Source of the DNA: JASGDC01 sp047606545
GTDB lineage: Bacteria; Actinomycetota; Actinomycetes; Actinomycetales; Micrococcaceae
DNA: 64,000 nucleotides
Reading direction: 5' to 3'
NCBI GenBank assembly: GCA_047606545.1
Contig: JASGEI010000003.1
Location: forward strand, 1-64,000
The first letter of the stretch is position 1. Each line of letters starts with the position of its first letter. The notes below the pieces were generated by a model that did not search any database, was not told where the DNA came from, and saw nothing but the letters and a program-made list of their open reading frames with translations. Made by a program: the position numbers and the translations under genes. This document shows, piece after piece, positions 27,527 to 37,154 of this stretch.

Positions 27527-28305
27527 TGGAAGTTATTATTCTAAAGAATGAAGAAGAAATCGGTGCAGTCGCAGCTGATGCTTTTGAGAATCTACTAAAA
27601 GAGAAACCAGGAGCGGTATTAGGTGTTGCTACAGGTTCTTCGCCTTTGCCAATTTATAACGAATTAGCAAAGCGTTCAGGTAAAAGCATTGACTTCTCAA
27701 AAGCTAAAGCTTTTTCTTTAGATGAATATGTAGGTCTACCTGCCGGGCATCCTGAGTCTTATGCTGAAGTGGTGCGTAAAGAGTTTACTGAACGCACTAA
27801 TATCAACCCAAAGAATGTCCGTACTCCTGATGGTCAAGCGAAAGATATTCAAAAGGCTGTAGAAGAGTATGATGCTGCAATTCAAGAAGCAGGTGGTGTT
27901 GATATTCAAATTTTAGGTATTGGTACCGATGGTCACATTGGTTTCAATGAGCCTGGATCTTCATTAGCATCTCGTACTCGTCTAAAGTCACTAACTAAGC
28001 AGACACGTGAAGATAACGCGCGTTTTTTCGATAGTATTGATGATGTGCCTCATCATGTGATGACACAGGGTATCGGTACTATCATGGAAGCTAAGCATAT
28101 CTTGATTGTTATCATGGGTGAAAATAAGGCGCAAGCAGTGCATGATTTTGTTGAGGGTCCAATCTCAGCAAGCTGTCCAGCGACAATTTTGCAGATGCAC
28201 CCACACGTTACCGTGCTACTTGATGAAGCAGCAGCTAGTAAGTTAGAGTTAGCTGATTACTACACTCAGACATACGAAAATAAGCCAGAATGGCAAGGGC
28301 TATAG
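27526..28305 (+). CDS. nagB: Glucosamine-6-phosphate deaminase
   Basis: 259 residues. Visible are GVATGSSPLPIY (phosphate loop), SLDEYVGL (catalytic Asp) and GIGTDGHIGFNEPGSS (substrate binding, with the His and Glu). It converts glucosamine-6-phosphate to fructose-6-phosphate and ammonia, completing the NagA route. It is coupled to the malic enzyme, and its stop overlaps the ribosome site of the DUF3039 gene. Confidence 0.95.
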   Translation: MEVIILKNEEEIGAVAADAFENLLKEKPGAVLGVATGSSPLPIYNELAKRSGKSIDFSKAKAFSLDEYVGLPAGHPESYAEVVRKEFTERTNINPKNVRTPDGQAKDIQKAVEEYDAAIQEAGGVDIQILGIGTDGHIGFNEPGSSLASRTRLKSLTKQTREDNARFFDSIDDVPHHVMTQGIGTIMEAKHILIVIMGENKAQAVHDFVEGPISASCPATILQMHPHVTVLLDEAAASKLELADYYTQTYENKPEWQGL

Positions 28306-28313
28306 GAGTAATA

Positions 28314-28607
28314 ATGGGCGATATTTTGGAGAAAGATTCTACAGCAGGCGGTACGACCACTGTTATTGAACGTGAAGAAGCGGTAAAGCGCCTACATGAA
28401 CCAGGCGATGAAGAGCGGTTTTCACATTATGCTAAAAAACGTGATTTAGATGAATCACTAATTATGGGTACTCCAGTCGTTGCTCTATGTGGGAAAGTGT
28501 GGGTTCCGAATCGGGATCCACAACGTTTTCCAGTTTGTCCAGATTGTAAAAAGATATTTGAAGGTTTAGCTCCAGGTGATAATGGAGATTCAGGTAACGA
28601 TGATTAA
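28314..28607 (+). CDS. DUF3039 family protein
   Basis: 97 residues from the ATG at 28314, chosen because AGGAGT stands just before it; a longer frame from 28290 lies inside nagB. The family features HYAKK, PVVALCGKVWVPNRDP and CPDCK with one CxxC pair plus an upstream Cys suggest metal binding, but the function is unknown. It overlaps dapB by 8 bases (ATGATTAA). Confidence 0.88.
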   Translation: MGDILEKDSTAGGTTTVIEREEAVKRLHEPGDEERFSHYAKKRDLDESLIMGTPVVALCGKVWVPNRDPQRFPVCPDCKKIFEGLAPGDNGDSGNDD

Positions 28608-29334
28608 AGTTGCAGTAATTGGTGCTAATGGCAAAATGGGTAGTGAAACTATCAAAGCCATTTCTGAGACGGATGATTTAAAAGTAGTAGCTAAGTTAGA
28701 CTCCGATTCTAATCTGGAGGAAATGCTTGTTGCTGATGTGATGGTTGATTTCACACATCCAGAAGCTTCTGAAAAGAATGTGCGTTATGCAGTTGAACAT
28801 GGTGTGCATTGCGTAGTTGGATCAAGTGGTTGGAATCAAGATAAGCAAGACGAATTAGCTAGCTTATTAGAAAAATACTCAGAAACTAATGTATTTATTG
28901 CCCCTAATTTTGCATTAGGTGCGGTATTAGCGATGTCTTTTGCTGCGAAAGCAGCTAAATTCTTTGATTCAGTAGAAGTAATTGAAATGCACCATCCACA
29001 AAAAGTTGATGCACCAAGTGGTACTGCAGTTAGCACTGCAGAAGCAATTGCAAAAGCTCGTAAAGTAGCTAATTGTGCTGCTATTCCTGATGCAACTGTT
29101 AATGATGGTAAAGCACGTGGTGCTGATATTGATGGAGTTAAAGTACATGCCGTGCGACTACAAGGTTTAGTAGCGCATCAAGAAGTATTGCTTGGTAATT
29201 CAGGTGAGCAGCTAGTTTTAAGGCATGATAGTTTTGACCGTAAATCATTTATGCCAGGTGTGGTGTTAGCAGTACGAGAAGTGCAAAAACATCAAGGTTT
29301 AACTGTCGGTTTAGATAAGTTGATGGGAATCTAA
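28600..29334 (+). CDS. dapB: 4-hydroxy-tetrahydrodipicolinate reductase
   Basis: 244 residues from the ATG at 28600; upstream in-frame ATGs fall within the DUF3039 gene. The NAD(P) motif is VIGANGKMGS, and the substrate/catalytic motif is EMHHPQKVDAPSGTA. It reduces the DapA product in diaminopimelate and lysine synthesis. dapA lies 1.3 kb downstream on the same strand, with a small membrane protein and thyX between them. Confidence 0.95.
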   Translation: MIKVAVIGANGKMGSETIKAISETDDLKVVAKLDSDSNLEEMLVADVMVDFTHPEASEKNVRYAVEHGVHCVVGSSGWNQDKQDELASLLEKYSETNVFIAPNFALGAVLAMSFAAKAAKFFDSVEVIEMHHPQKVDAPSGTAVSTAEAIAKARKVANCAAIPDATVNDGKARGADIDGVKVHAVRLQGLVAHQEVLLGNSGEQLVLRHDSFDRKSFMPGVVLAVREVQKHQGLTVGLDKLMGI

Positions 29335-29336
29335 CT

Positions 29337-29789
29337 TTGAAGACTAAACTCGGGTTAGTAGCAATAATTGTCCTACTGCTATTTTATATATGGGTAGCAT
29401 TTGATCGAGCTTTTTTGTTAATCCGAGCTTCAGAGCCATTGGCAAAGATTTTTGGTTTTGCTTTATTGGTTATCCCGATAGTAGTGCTTTGGGCACTGAT
29501 AGCTGAACTTCATTTTGGTATGCGGACCAAGAAATTAGCAGATGATTTAGAAAAACGTAATCTCCTACCTGTGGATGATTTACCGCGCACCCCAGGGGGA
29601 CGTATCATTAAAGAAGCCGCTGATTCACGTTTTACCGAGTTTAAGACACAAGTCGAAGAACGTCCTGAATCTTGGGAAGCATGGTTTAACTTATCATGTG
29701 GTTATGACATGGCAAGTGATCGGACTAGAGCTCGTAAAGCAATGCGTAAAGCAATTGAGCTTTATGACGCCGGAGTAAGATTAAATTAA
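29337..29789 (+). CDS. Small membrane protein with TPR-like tail
   Basis: 150 residues from a TTG start two bases after the dapB stop. Two N-terminal helices (about 5-22 and 38-62) are followed by a cytoplasmic part with a TPR-like motif (RPESWEAWFNLSCGYD...ARKAMRKAIELY). From memory a similar membrane protein follows dapB in other actinobacteria; the function is unknown. No other start fits the family-like N-terminus. Confidence 0.75.
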   Translation: MKTKLGLVAIIVLLLFYIWVAFDRAFLLIRASEPLAKIFGFALLVIPIVVLWALIAELHFGMRTKKLADDLEKRNLLPVDDLPRTPGGRIIKEAADSRFTEFKTQVEERPESWEAWFNLSCGYDMASDRTRARKAMRKAIELYDAGVRLN

Positions 29790-29825
29790 TTAGACATATG
29801 GTAGTTGATAATTTACTTGAAATAG

Positions 29826-29842
29826 ATTCGACGTATTCGAAT
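29826..29842. promoter_or_regulatory. Inverted repeat in the thyX promoter region
   Basis: attcga-N5-tcgaat lies 38 bases before the thyX start, just after a TTGAAA (29817-29822) that could serve as the -35 box. It could be an operator. It is not a good LexA box, as only one half-site matches. Confidence 0.35.
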
Positions 29843-29879
29843 AGACAATATTCAAAATGTTATTCTTGAAGGGATGACT

Positions 29880-30611
29880 ATGAAAGAAAACAACACAAAA
29901 GAAATTCAGTTTTTATCAGATGTAAAAGTAGAGCTTGTTAAATCTGCTGCTGATGATAGTGATGTGCTATTTTCAGCTCGAGTATCTACTAAAGGTGAGT
30001 CTAGTCTTGAAGATGTGAAGTCTGATGCCGCTCGTTCAAAAGGTTTAATAAACTTCTTGATGCGTGATCGTCATGGTACTCCTTTTGAGCACAATAGTAT
30101 GACTTTCTACGTGCAAGCTCCAATCTTCGTATTTCGTGAGTTTATGCGTCATCGTATTGCTAGCTATAACGAAGAGTCAGGTCGTTATAAAGAATTAGAG
30201 CCGCTATTCTATGTTCCAGATGAAAAACGTAAACTAACCCAGATTGGTAAAGCTGGACATTACACTTTCCATGATGGAACTAAAGAGCAGTATGAGCTTA
30301 CAGTACGCGAGATTAAAAAGGCGAGTACCCAGGCTTATGAGTCATATCAGACAATGCTTGATGCAGGGATTGCCCGTGAGGTAGCACGTAGTGTACTGCC
30401 AGTTAATATTTACTCAAGTATGTATGTAACTATGAACGCTCGTTCGCTTATGAATTTCCTTTCATTACGTACTTTGCGCGAAGATTCACATTTCCCATCA
30501 TTCCCACAGCGTGAAATTGAAATGGTAGCTGAGAAGATGGAATCTGAGTTTGAGAAACTAATGCCAATCACATATGAGACTTTCAACAAGCATGGAAGGG
30601 TAGCACCGTAA
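29880..30611 (+). CDS. thyX: FAD-dependent thymidylate synthase
   Basis: 243 residues from the ATG at 29880, which is 6 bases after GAAGGG; the ATG at 29874 directly abuts that ribosome site. The ThyX signature R-H-R-x-x-S-x-N-x-x-S-x-R-Y is present as RHRIASYNEESGRY. It makes dTMP from dUMP using flavin and methylenetetrahydrofolate. Its stop overlaps the dapA start by one base. Confidence 0.95.
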   Translation: MKENNTKEIQFLSDVKVELVKSAADDSDVLFSARVSTKGESSLEDVKSDAARSKGLINFLMRDRHGTPFEHNSMTFYVQAPIFVFREFMRHRIASYNEESGRYKELEPLFYVPDEKRKLTQIGKAGHYTFHDGTKEQYELTVREIKKASTQAYESYQTMLDAGIAREVARSVLPVNIYSSMYVTMNARSLMNFLSLRTLREDSHFPSFPQREIEMVAEKMESEFEKLMPITYETFNKHGRVAP

Positions 30612-31474
30612 TGACTATCAATTTAGGCACAGTTATTCCAGCAATGGTTACTCCATTTACTAAAGACGGTGAAGTAGATTATGAAGCTGCTGTTAAGCTG
30701 GCTAAACAAATCACAGCAGATGGGTGTGATGGTCTAGTACTTGCTGGTACTACTGGCGAAAGTCCAACTTTAAGTGATGATGAAAAGCTTAAATTATTTA
30801 AAGAAGTAAAAGTGGCAGTTGATGTACCAATTATCGCTGGTACGGGTTCAAATAATACAGAGCACAGCATTGAATTAAGTAAGGGTGCTGAAGCAGTGGG
30901 TGTTGATGCATTGCTTGTAGTTACTCCTTATTACAACAAACCTACTCAGGCTGGTGTAATTGCACATTTTAAAGCGATAGCAGCAGCGACTAAGCTCCCA
31001 ATCATGCTTTACGATATCCCAGGACGTACTGGAATTCCATTAACTTACGATACGCTTATTGAGTTAGCCAAAGTAGAAAATATTGTGGCGGTAAAAGATG
31101 CTAAAGGTGATATGCCACTTGCCACCCGTATTATGAATGAAACTGACTTAGTTTTTTATTCAGGCGATGATGGAATGACGCTACCATGGATGTCACTTGG
31201 TGCCAAAGGTGTAGTTTCTGTTACTGCTCAAGTAGCACCAAAGGAATTCCGTAAAATGGTAGATGCTGCAACTAACAATGATTTTGAAACAGCAAAAAAA
31301 ATTAACTCTGAGCTCGAAGCTACAATTCGTGCCACGATGGATTACTTGCCAGGTGCAGTTTCTGTGAAAGTTCAGTTAGCAAAAGCTGGAACTATTCCAA
31401 CGGATACTTTGCGCCTACCATTAGTTTCTCCTAGCAAGGAAGAGATTGCACAAGTAACTTCAGCCTTGGGTTAA
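30611..31474 (+). CDS. dapA: 4-hydroxy-tetrahydrodipicolinate synthase
   Basis: 287 residues of the DapA TIM barrel. It shows AGTTGESPTLS, the catalytic Tyr in TPYYNKPTQ, the YDIPGRTG motif and the Schiff-base Lys in VAVKDAKGD. It condenses pyruvate with aspartate semialdehyde. The thyX-dapA coupling (TAATG) and the following RNase J gene after 28 bases match a common actinobacterial order. Confidence 0.95.
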   Translation: MTINLGTVIPAMVTPFTKDGEVDYEAAVKLAKQITADGCDGLVLAGTTGESPTLSDDEKLKLFKEVKVAVDVPIIAGTGSNNTEHSIELSKGAEAVGVDALLVVTPYYNKPTQAGVIAHFKAIAAATKLPIMLYDIPGRTGIPLTYDTLIELAKVENIVAVKDAKGDMPLATRIMNETDLVFYSGDDGMTLPWMSLGAKGVVSVTAQVAPKEFRKMVDAATNNDFETAKKINSELEATIRATMDYLPGAVSVKVQLAKAGTIPTDTLRLPLVSPSKEEIAQVTSALG

Positions 31475-31502
31475 TTTCTTATAAAATTAAGGATTAAACA
31501 AT

Positions 31503-33215
31503 ATGACTGATACTACTGAAGAAGTAGGGCATTATTTAGATGCTACTAGCTTAAGCAAGCCACCAAAGCTTAAGAAAGATACTTTACGTGTCGTGCCGTT
31601 GGGAGGCTTAGGCGAAGTTGGCCGTAATATGGCAGTTTTTGAGATTAATGGCAAATTATTAATCGTAGACTGTGGCGTATTATTTCCAGAAGAAGATCAA
31701 CCAGGAGTTGATTTAATTCTTCCAGATTTTACTAATTTAGAGAATCGTTTAAAAGACGTAGAAGCAATTATTCTAACTCATGGACATGAAGACCATATTG
31801 GTGCAGTGCCATATTTATTAAGGCATAAGCCAGATATTCCACTGATTGGCTCTAAACTAACTTTGGCTTTGGTAGAAGCTAAATTAAAAGAACACCGAAT
31901 CAAAGCTCGTACTCTTCAGGTAACTGAAGGTGATGTCGAGAAACTTGGACCTTTTGAATGTGAGTTTATTGCAGTTAATCACTCAATCCCAGATGCACTT
32001 GCAGTCTTTATCCGCACCAAAGCTGGTAATGTGTTGCAAACTGGCGATTTTAAGATGGATCAATTGCCCTTAGATAGTAGGATTACTGATTTGCGTGCCT
32101 TTGCTCGTGTTGGTGAAGAAGGTGTGGATTTATTCATGCCAGATTCTACTAATGCGGAGGTTCCTGGCTTCACTACTATGGAACGTGATATTGGAAAAGC
32201 TTTGGATGAAGCTTTTGCTAAATCTGAACAGCGAATTGTGGTTTCTACATTCTCATCACATGTACATCGAGTGCAGCAAGTGCTTGATGTGGCAGATAAG
32301 TATAATCGTAAAGTAGCATTAGTTGGCCGCTCAATGGTGCGCAATATGGAAATTGCTGAAAAGCTTGACTACTTACATGTTCCAGATGGTTTGCTAATAG
32401 ATATGAAAAAGCTAAACGATTACCCGCCAAACAAAACAGTATTGATGTGTACTGGTTCACAAGGGGAGCCAATGGCGGCACTTTCTCGGATGGCACGTGG
32501 TGATCATAAGATTCAGGTTGAAAGTGGCGACACAGTAATTCTGGCTTCTTCATTAATTCCAGGCAATGAAAGTGCAGTTTTTAGAATTATTAATTCGCTG
32601 ATGACATTAGGGGCAAATGTAATTCATAAAGGTAATGCAAAAGTTCATGTTTCTGGACATGCTTCAGCTGGGGAGCTTATTTATTGCTATAACATCATTA
32701 AACCTAAAGCAGTAATGCCGGTGCATGGTGAACCAAGACACTTGATTGCTAGTGGTAAATTAGCTGAGTTAACTGGTGTGGAAACAAAGAATGTTCATGT
32801 TGTGGAAAATGGAGTTTTCATTGATATGAAGGCAGGTGAAACTGAAGTAGTGGGAGCTACTGATGTTGGATATATCTATGTTGATGGACGTACTGTTGGT
32901 GAAATTACCGAAGAGCATTTAAATGATCGTCGTATTCTAAGTGACGAGGGTTTCTTATCTGTACTTGCAGTTATTGACAGTGAAACAGGTAGCATCTTAT
33001 CTGGGCCAAAGATACATGCTCGCGGTTTTGCTGAGGATGCACAGGTTTTCGATGATGTTGAACCAAAGATTAAAGATGCTTTAGAACGGGCAATTGCCAA
33101 AGGCACTCGTGATACTCATCAACTTCAGCAAGTCATGCGTCGAGTAGTTGGCACTTGGGTTTCTCGCACTTATCGCCGTCGACCAATGATTATTCCAGTA
33201 GTCCAGGAGGCTTAA
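31503..33215 (+). CDS. rnj: Ribonuclease J
   Basis: 570 residues. It has a metallo-beta-lactamase core with THGHEDHIGA, the beta-CASP insertion and the C-terminal domain with HVSGHAS and MPVHGEPRH. It is an mRNA- and rRNA-processing 5'-3' exonuclease and endonuclease. The N-terminal ~20 residues are a short non-conserved extension. A bulged hairpin follows the stop, before ftsK. Confidence 0.95.
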   Translation: MTDTTEEVGHYLDATSLSKPPKLKKDTLRVVPLGGLGEVGRNMAVFEINGKLLIVDCGVLFPEEDQPGVDLILPDFTNLENRLKDVEAIILTHGHEDHIGAVPYLLRHKPDIPLIGSKLTLALVEAKLKEHRIKARTLQVTEGDVEKLGPFECEFIAVNHSIPDALAVFIRTKAGNVLQTGDFKMDQLPLDSRITDLRAFARVGEEGVDLFMPDSTNAEVPGFTTMERDIGKALDEAFAKSEQRIVVSTFSSHVHRVQQVLDVADKYNRKVALVGRSMVRNMEIAEKLDYLHVPDGLLIDMKKLNDYPPNKTVLMCTGSQGEPMAALSRMARGDHKIQVESGDTVILASSLIPGNESAVFRIINSLMTLGANVIHKGNAKVHVSGHASAGELIYCYNIIKPKAVMPVHGEPRHLIASGKLAELTGVETKNVHVVENGVFIDMKAGETEVVGATDVGYIYVDGRTVGEITEEHLNDRRILSDEGFLSVLAVIDSETGSILSGPKIHARGFAEDAQVFDDVEPKIKDALERAIAKGTRDTHQLQQVMRRVVGTWVSRTYRRRPMIIPVVQEA

Positions 33216-33220
33216 TGAGG

Positions 33221-33270
33221 ACAAGTTAGGTGCTGGCTACCTTTTGTCTGCACTAACTTGTATCATTTTT
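33221..33270 (+). terminator. Hairpin between rnj and ftsK
   Basis: acaagttaggtgc (33221-33233) pairs with gcactaacttgt (33250-33261), with one bulged base, and is followed by a T-rich run. It starts right after rnj and its T-run ends 3 bases before the ftsK ATG. It may be a terminator or an attenuator that limits read-through into ftsK. Confidence 0.6.
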
Positions 33271-33273
33271 ATT

Positions 33274-36200
33274 ATGGCAAAAAGAACTTCCCCGTCTAGT
33301 AGTACTGCAAAGCGTGCTACTAAAACTAGGTCTACTGTAAAAGCGAAAGATACTGCTTTTAAAGACAATTTTGACTCACCAGAGCCAGCTTGGCTTACCA
33401 AAAAAGTTACTAAAATATGGGGAAGCCTAGCTACTGGTACAGGAAATTCTATTAGAAAATTTGCTTCTGCTCCAAGTCAAGTAGATTACAAAAACAAAGA
33501 TAATATTGGGCTAGTGCTAATATTGTTTGCGATGGTACTTGGGATGATTCAAGTATTTAAACTAAATAATTGGTTTGGTGCTCCAATTAATTTTGTACTA
33601 ACTGGCCTTTTTGGAGTATTGGCAATTTTTTTTCCGATTTATCTTATCTTTATTGCTTGGCGTTTGATGGGCTATCCAGCTGGAGGTAAGGATACTTTTA
33701 GAATATGGGCTGCAATAACAGTGCTTTATGCTGCGATTGCAGGTATTTTACACATTATTCATGGTTTACCAAGGATGCCTTTTGCCAATCCACTTTTGCA
33801 TAAAGCAGGTGGAATTGTTGGTTATTATAGTGGCAATTTTTTAGGCCACAATACAGGGGAAACCCTAGGAATAATCATTTTGGCATTAATCATTTGGGTC
33901 ACACTTACAGTAGCTTTCTATACGCCTATTAAGATATTTTCACCAAAAGTTCAGGCTTGGTTCGGTAAAGTTTCAGCTAAGAATGATAAACCTAGGAAGG
34001 ATAAGAAATCTGATACTAAAGAGATTGTAAAACATCGAGTAAATCTACCGAAAATTAAGAAAAACGGTAAGAAAACCGAAAAGCAAACAACTAAAGGGTA
34101 TCCGCAGGAAGAGCTTTCGGATAAAGATTTGAAGGGTAATGATGTGGATGTTGTCTCAGAGCGTTTTGGTTTTGCTAACCTAGAAAGACAGGTTTCTGAA
34201 GATGTTGAGATTACTTATCCAGAACCTGAACCAGTAGTTAAGAAGAGTCGTAAAAAGAAGAAAATGGATAATAAGGATAACAATAAGACCAGCACTTGGC
34301 GGAGATTGTTTAGCGTCTCATCACGTGATGATTATGTATATCATGATGAGGAGATTGAACAAGCGCTTAATATTGTGAAAGCAGGATCTAAAAATCCAAA
34401 TTCATCGCCAATTCCGACAGTAGAACCAGAAGTCGGTAAGACTGTGGAAAATACTGTGTTTGATGCTGCAAATCCAAATCCACCAAAGGTATTAGCTGAA
34501 GACTTCTATAATCAAGGTATAGACCAAAATAATAAAACTGCTGGATTTGACCCGATTGAACTGGTTAGTAATACGAAAAAACAACCAGAACCTACTCCAG
34601 AGCCAGCTAAAAAAATTACTGGAATTTTTGATTATTCGGCTGCAGTAACTCCACCGCCAAAGCCAGACTATTTGCCTACCGATGATGATTTTGATTCTGA
34701 TACTAACCTAGATACAGATTCTTTGGAAGCTAATAGAGAACCACAAAACTGGAACTCGGTTGTAAACGGTGATGAAGAGTATCTTGGCTACTATGATAAA
34801 GGCTCATTGGAGGACTCTTATGTTGATTCACTCGTAGCAGAAAATGCAGATTCACTAGCTAAAAAATCTGGGCCAAAGCTTGAGACTTCTGCATCTGAAG
34901 ATTATGAAATTGTCACTCCTAATGCAAGGCTCATAGAACCAGAAGTTGATGATGAAAATGAAACGGTGGACTCAGTTACTGAAGCTGAATCAACTAAGAA
35001 GAGTTCTAAGCTAGCTAGATTTCGTGGTAAAGCGTCAGATAATTATCGTTTACCACCTCTTGGTTACTTATCCCCTGGTGAAGCACCAAAACAACGTTCT
35101 GAAACTAATGACCGAGTAGTGCATGCGTTAACACAGGTTTTAACTGAGTTTAAGGTAGGCGCTCAGGTAATTGGTTATATGCGTGGTCCGACTGTGACCC
35201 GTTATGAAATCGAACTTAATCCGGGTGTTAAAGTTGAAAGCGTTACCAAGTTAGCAAATAACATTGCTTATGCAGTGGCTAGTGACGATGTGCGCATTCT
35301 TTCACCAATTCCCGGAAAATCAGCGATTGGTATTGAAATTCCTAACACTGATAGAGAAATGGTTTCACTTGGTGATGTGTTACGTTCTGACGTGGCTCGC
35401 AAGGATACACATCCAATGATTATGGGGGTTGGTAAAGATGTTGAGGGTAGTTTCGTATTAGCAAACTTAGCCAAGATGCCACACTTATTAGTAGCAGGTG
35501 CTACTGGCGCTGGTAAATCTGGTTTTGTAAATGCAATGATTACTTCCATCATTATGCGCTCTACGCCAGAACAGGTTCGCATGGTTCTTGTGGATCCAAA
35601 ACGTGTGGAATTAACCGCTTACTCTGGTATTCCACACTTAATTACACCGATTATTACTAATCCAAAGCGTGCTGCTGATGCATTGCAATGGGTAGTTAAA
35701 GAGATGGATAACCGTTATGATGATTTGGCAAATTATGGCTATAAAAAGATTGATGAATTTAACGCTGCAGTAAGACGTGGTGATGTACAGCCACTGCCAG
35801 GTAGTAAACGTGAAATCAAACCATACCCATATTTGCTTGTAATCATTGATGAGCTTGCTGACTTGATGATGGTGGCACCGAAAGATGTTGAAGATTCAAT
35901 TGTACGTATTACGCAACTTGCACGTGCAGCTGGTATTCATTTAGTACTTGCAACTCAGCGTCCAAGTGTAGATGTAGTAACTGGTCTGATTAAAGCCAAT
36001 GTACCATCTAGAATGGCTTTTTCTACTTCTTCAGTAACAGATTCACGAGTGGTGCTTGATCAGCCGGGAGCTGAAAAGTTAATTGGACAAGGCGATGCCT
36101 TATTTATGCCAATGGGCGCTTCAAAACCAATTCGTGTTCAAGGAGCTTGGGTGCCTGAGAGTGAGATTGATAGAATTGTTTCGTTTGTTAAGGAACAACG

Positions 36201-36495
36201 CGAGCCCGAATACCGTGACGATGTCGATAAAGTAACCGCAAAAAAGAACTCTGATGAAGAAATCGGCGGCGATATGGATGCTTTGCTTGAAGCAATTAAA
36301 GTTGTAGTTTCTAATCAAACAGGTTCTACTTCCATGTTGCAACGTAAACTTCGCATTGGTTTTGCCAAAGCAGGACGGCTAATGGATTTAATGGAGTCAC
36401 GCGGAATTGTAGGTCCTTCTGAAGGCTCTAAAGCCAGAGAAGTTTTAGTTCCAGCTGATGAATTAGATGATGTACTACGTGATATAACCGGATAG
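33274..36495 (+). CDS. ftsK: DNA translocase FtsK
   Basis: 1073 residues from the ATG at 33274; the longer frame from 33244 would begin inside the upstream hairpin. Four N-terminal helices (about 80-220) are followed by a long charged, Pro-rich linker. The motor has Walker A GATGAGKSG, DPKRVELTAYSGIPHL and Walker B VIIDELADLMM. The C-terminal gamma winged helix (STSMLQRKLRIGFAKAGRLMD) reads KOPS-type polarity sites. It coordinates division and chromosome segregation, and activates Xer recombination at dif. Confidence 0.95.
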   Translation: MAKRTSPSSSTAKRATKTRSTVKAKDTAFKDNFDSPEPAWLTKKVTKIWGSLATGTGNSIRKFASAPSQVDYKNKDNIGLVLILFAMVLGMIQVFKLNNWFGAPINFVLTGLFGVLAIFFPIYLIFIAWRLMGYPAGGKDTFRIWAAITVLYAAIAGILHIIHGLPRMPFANPLLHKAGGIVGYYSGNFLGHNTGETLGIIILALIIWVTLTVAFYTPIKIFSPKVQAWFGKVSAKNDKPRKDKKSDTKEIVKHRVNLPKIKKNGKKTEKQTTKGYPQEELSDKDLKGNDVDVVSERFGFANLERQVSEDVEITYPEPEPVVKKSRKKKKMDNKDNNKTSTWRRLFSVSSRDDYVYHDEEIEQALNIVKAGSKNPNSSPIPTVEPEVGKTVENTVFDAANPNPPKVLAEDFYNQGIDQNNKTAGFDPIELVSNTKKQPEPTPEPAKKITGIFDYSAAVTPPPKPDYLPTDDDFDSDTNLDTDSLEANREPQNWNSVVNGDEEYLGYYDKGSLEDSYVDSLVAENADSLAKKSGPKLETSASEDYEIVTPNARLIEPEVDDENETVDSVTEAESTKKSSKLARFRGKASDNYRLPPLGYLSPGEAPKQRSETNDRVVHALTQVLTEFKVGAQVIGYMRGPTVTRYEIELNPGVKVESVTKLANNIAYAVASDDVRILSPIPGKSAIGIEIPNTDREMVSLGDVLRSDVARKDTHPMIMGVGKDVEGSFVLANLAKMPHLLVAGATGAGKSGFVNAMITSIIMRSTPEQVRMVLVDPKRVELTAYSGIPHLITPIITNPKRAADALQWVVKEMDNRYDDLANYGYKKIDEFNAAVRRGDVQPLPGSKREIKPYPYLLVIIDELADLMMVAPKDVEDSIVRITQLARAAGIHLVLATQRPSVDVVTGLIKANVPSRMAFSTSSVTDSRVVLDQPGAEKLIGQGDALFMPMGASKPIRVQGAWVPESEIDRIVSFVKEQREPEYRDDVDKVTAKKNSDEEIGGDMDALLEAIKVVVSNQTGSTSMLQRKLRIGFAKAGRLMDLMESRGIVGPSEGSKAREVLVPADELDDVLRDITG

Positions 36496-36560
36496 AACAT
36501 GTACAGTAAACTCTCAGAAAAATAGGCTATCTTGATGGTAATAAATGAGAAAGTGGAACA

Positions 36561-37154
36561 ATGGAACAAAAAGTAAGTAACTTTAATATTGCGAATGCAC
36601 TAACTGTAATTCGTATTGTATTAGTTCCGTTTTTTATCTGGACTTTAATAGCTGGTATCGGAACTTATAAGGAGTTTCGTTGGTTGCCTTTTCTAATTTT
36701 CATTACTGCAGCAATTACCGATAAAATTGATGGGGACATTGCTCGTGCTCGTAATCTGATTACTGACTTTGGTAAAATTGCGGACCCTATTGCTGATAAA
36801 GCGCTTTTAGGCGGAGCGTTAATAGCGCTTTCATATCTAAATGAGATTCCTTGGTGGATTACAATTGTGATTTTAATTCGTGAAATTGGTATTACTTTAT
36901 TGCGTTTTGTAGTAATTAAATATCAGGTAGTTCCTGCATCTCGCGGAGGTAAGTTAAAGACAGTATTGCAAATGATTGCCTTAGGAATGTTTATTTTCCC
37001 AGCTACAGCAATATTTGGGCAGTTTGGACTGATTTTGGCTTGGATTGTGTTGATAGCTGCTACTATTGTCACTGTCGCAACTGGTTTGGATTACGTAAAG
37101 CAAATGGTTGAGTTAATTCAAGAACAAAAGCGTAAAGAGCCAGCTAGAAAGTAA
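36561..37154 (+). CDS. pgsA: CDP-diacylglycerol-glycerol-3-phosphate 3-phosphatidyltransferase
   Basis: 197 residues with about five membrane helices. The CDP-alcohol phosphotransferase motif D-x2-DG-x2-AR-x8-G-x3-D-x3-D can be traced in DKIDGDIARA and FGKIADPIADK. It makes phosphatidylglycerol phosphate, although actinobacterial paralogues can use other alcohols. Its place between ftsK and pncC/clgR is conserved in the class. Confidence 0.9.
   Translation: MEQKVSNFNIANALTVIRIVLVPFFIWTLIAGIGTYKEFRWLPFLIFITAAITDKIDGDIARARNLITDFGKIADPIADKALLGGALIALSYLNEIPWWITIVILIREIGITLLRFVVIKYQVVPASRGGKLKTVLQMIALGMFIFPATAIFGQFGLILAWIVLIAATIVTVATGLDYVKQMVELIQEQKRKEPARK

Noticed and set aside
29826..29842. LexA box upstream of thyX
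   Set aside because: Only one half-site resembles the SOS pattern; kept as a generic inverted repeat.
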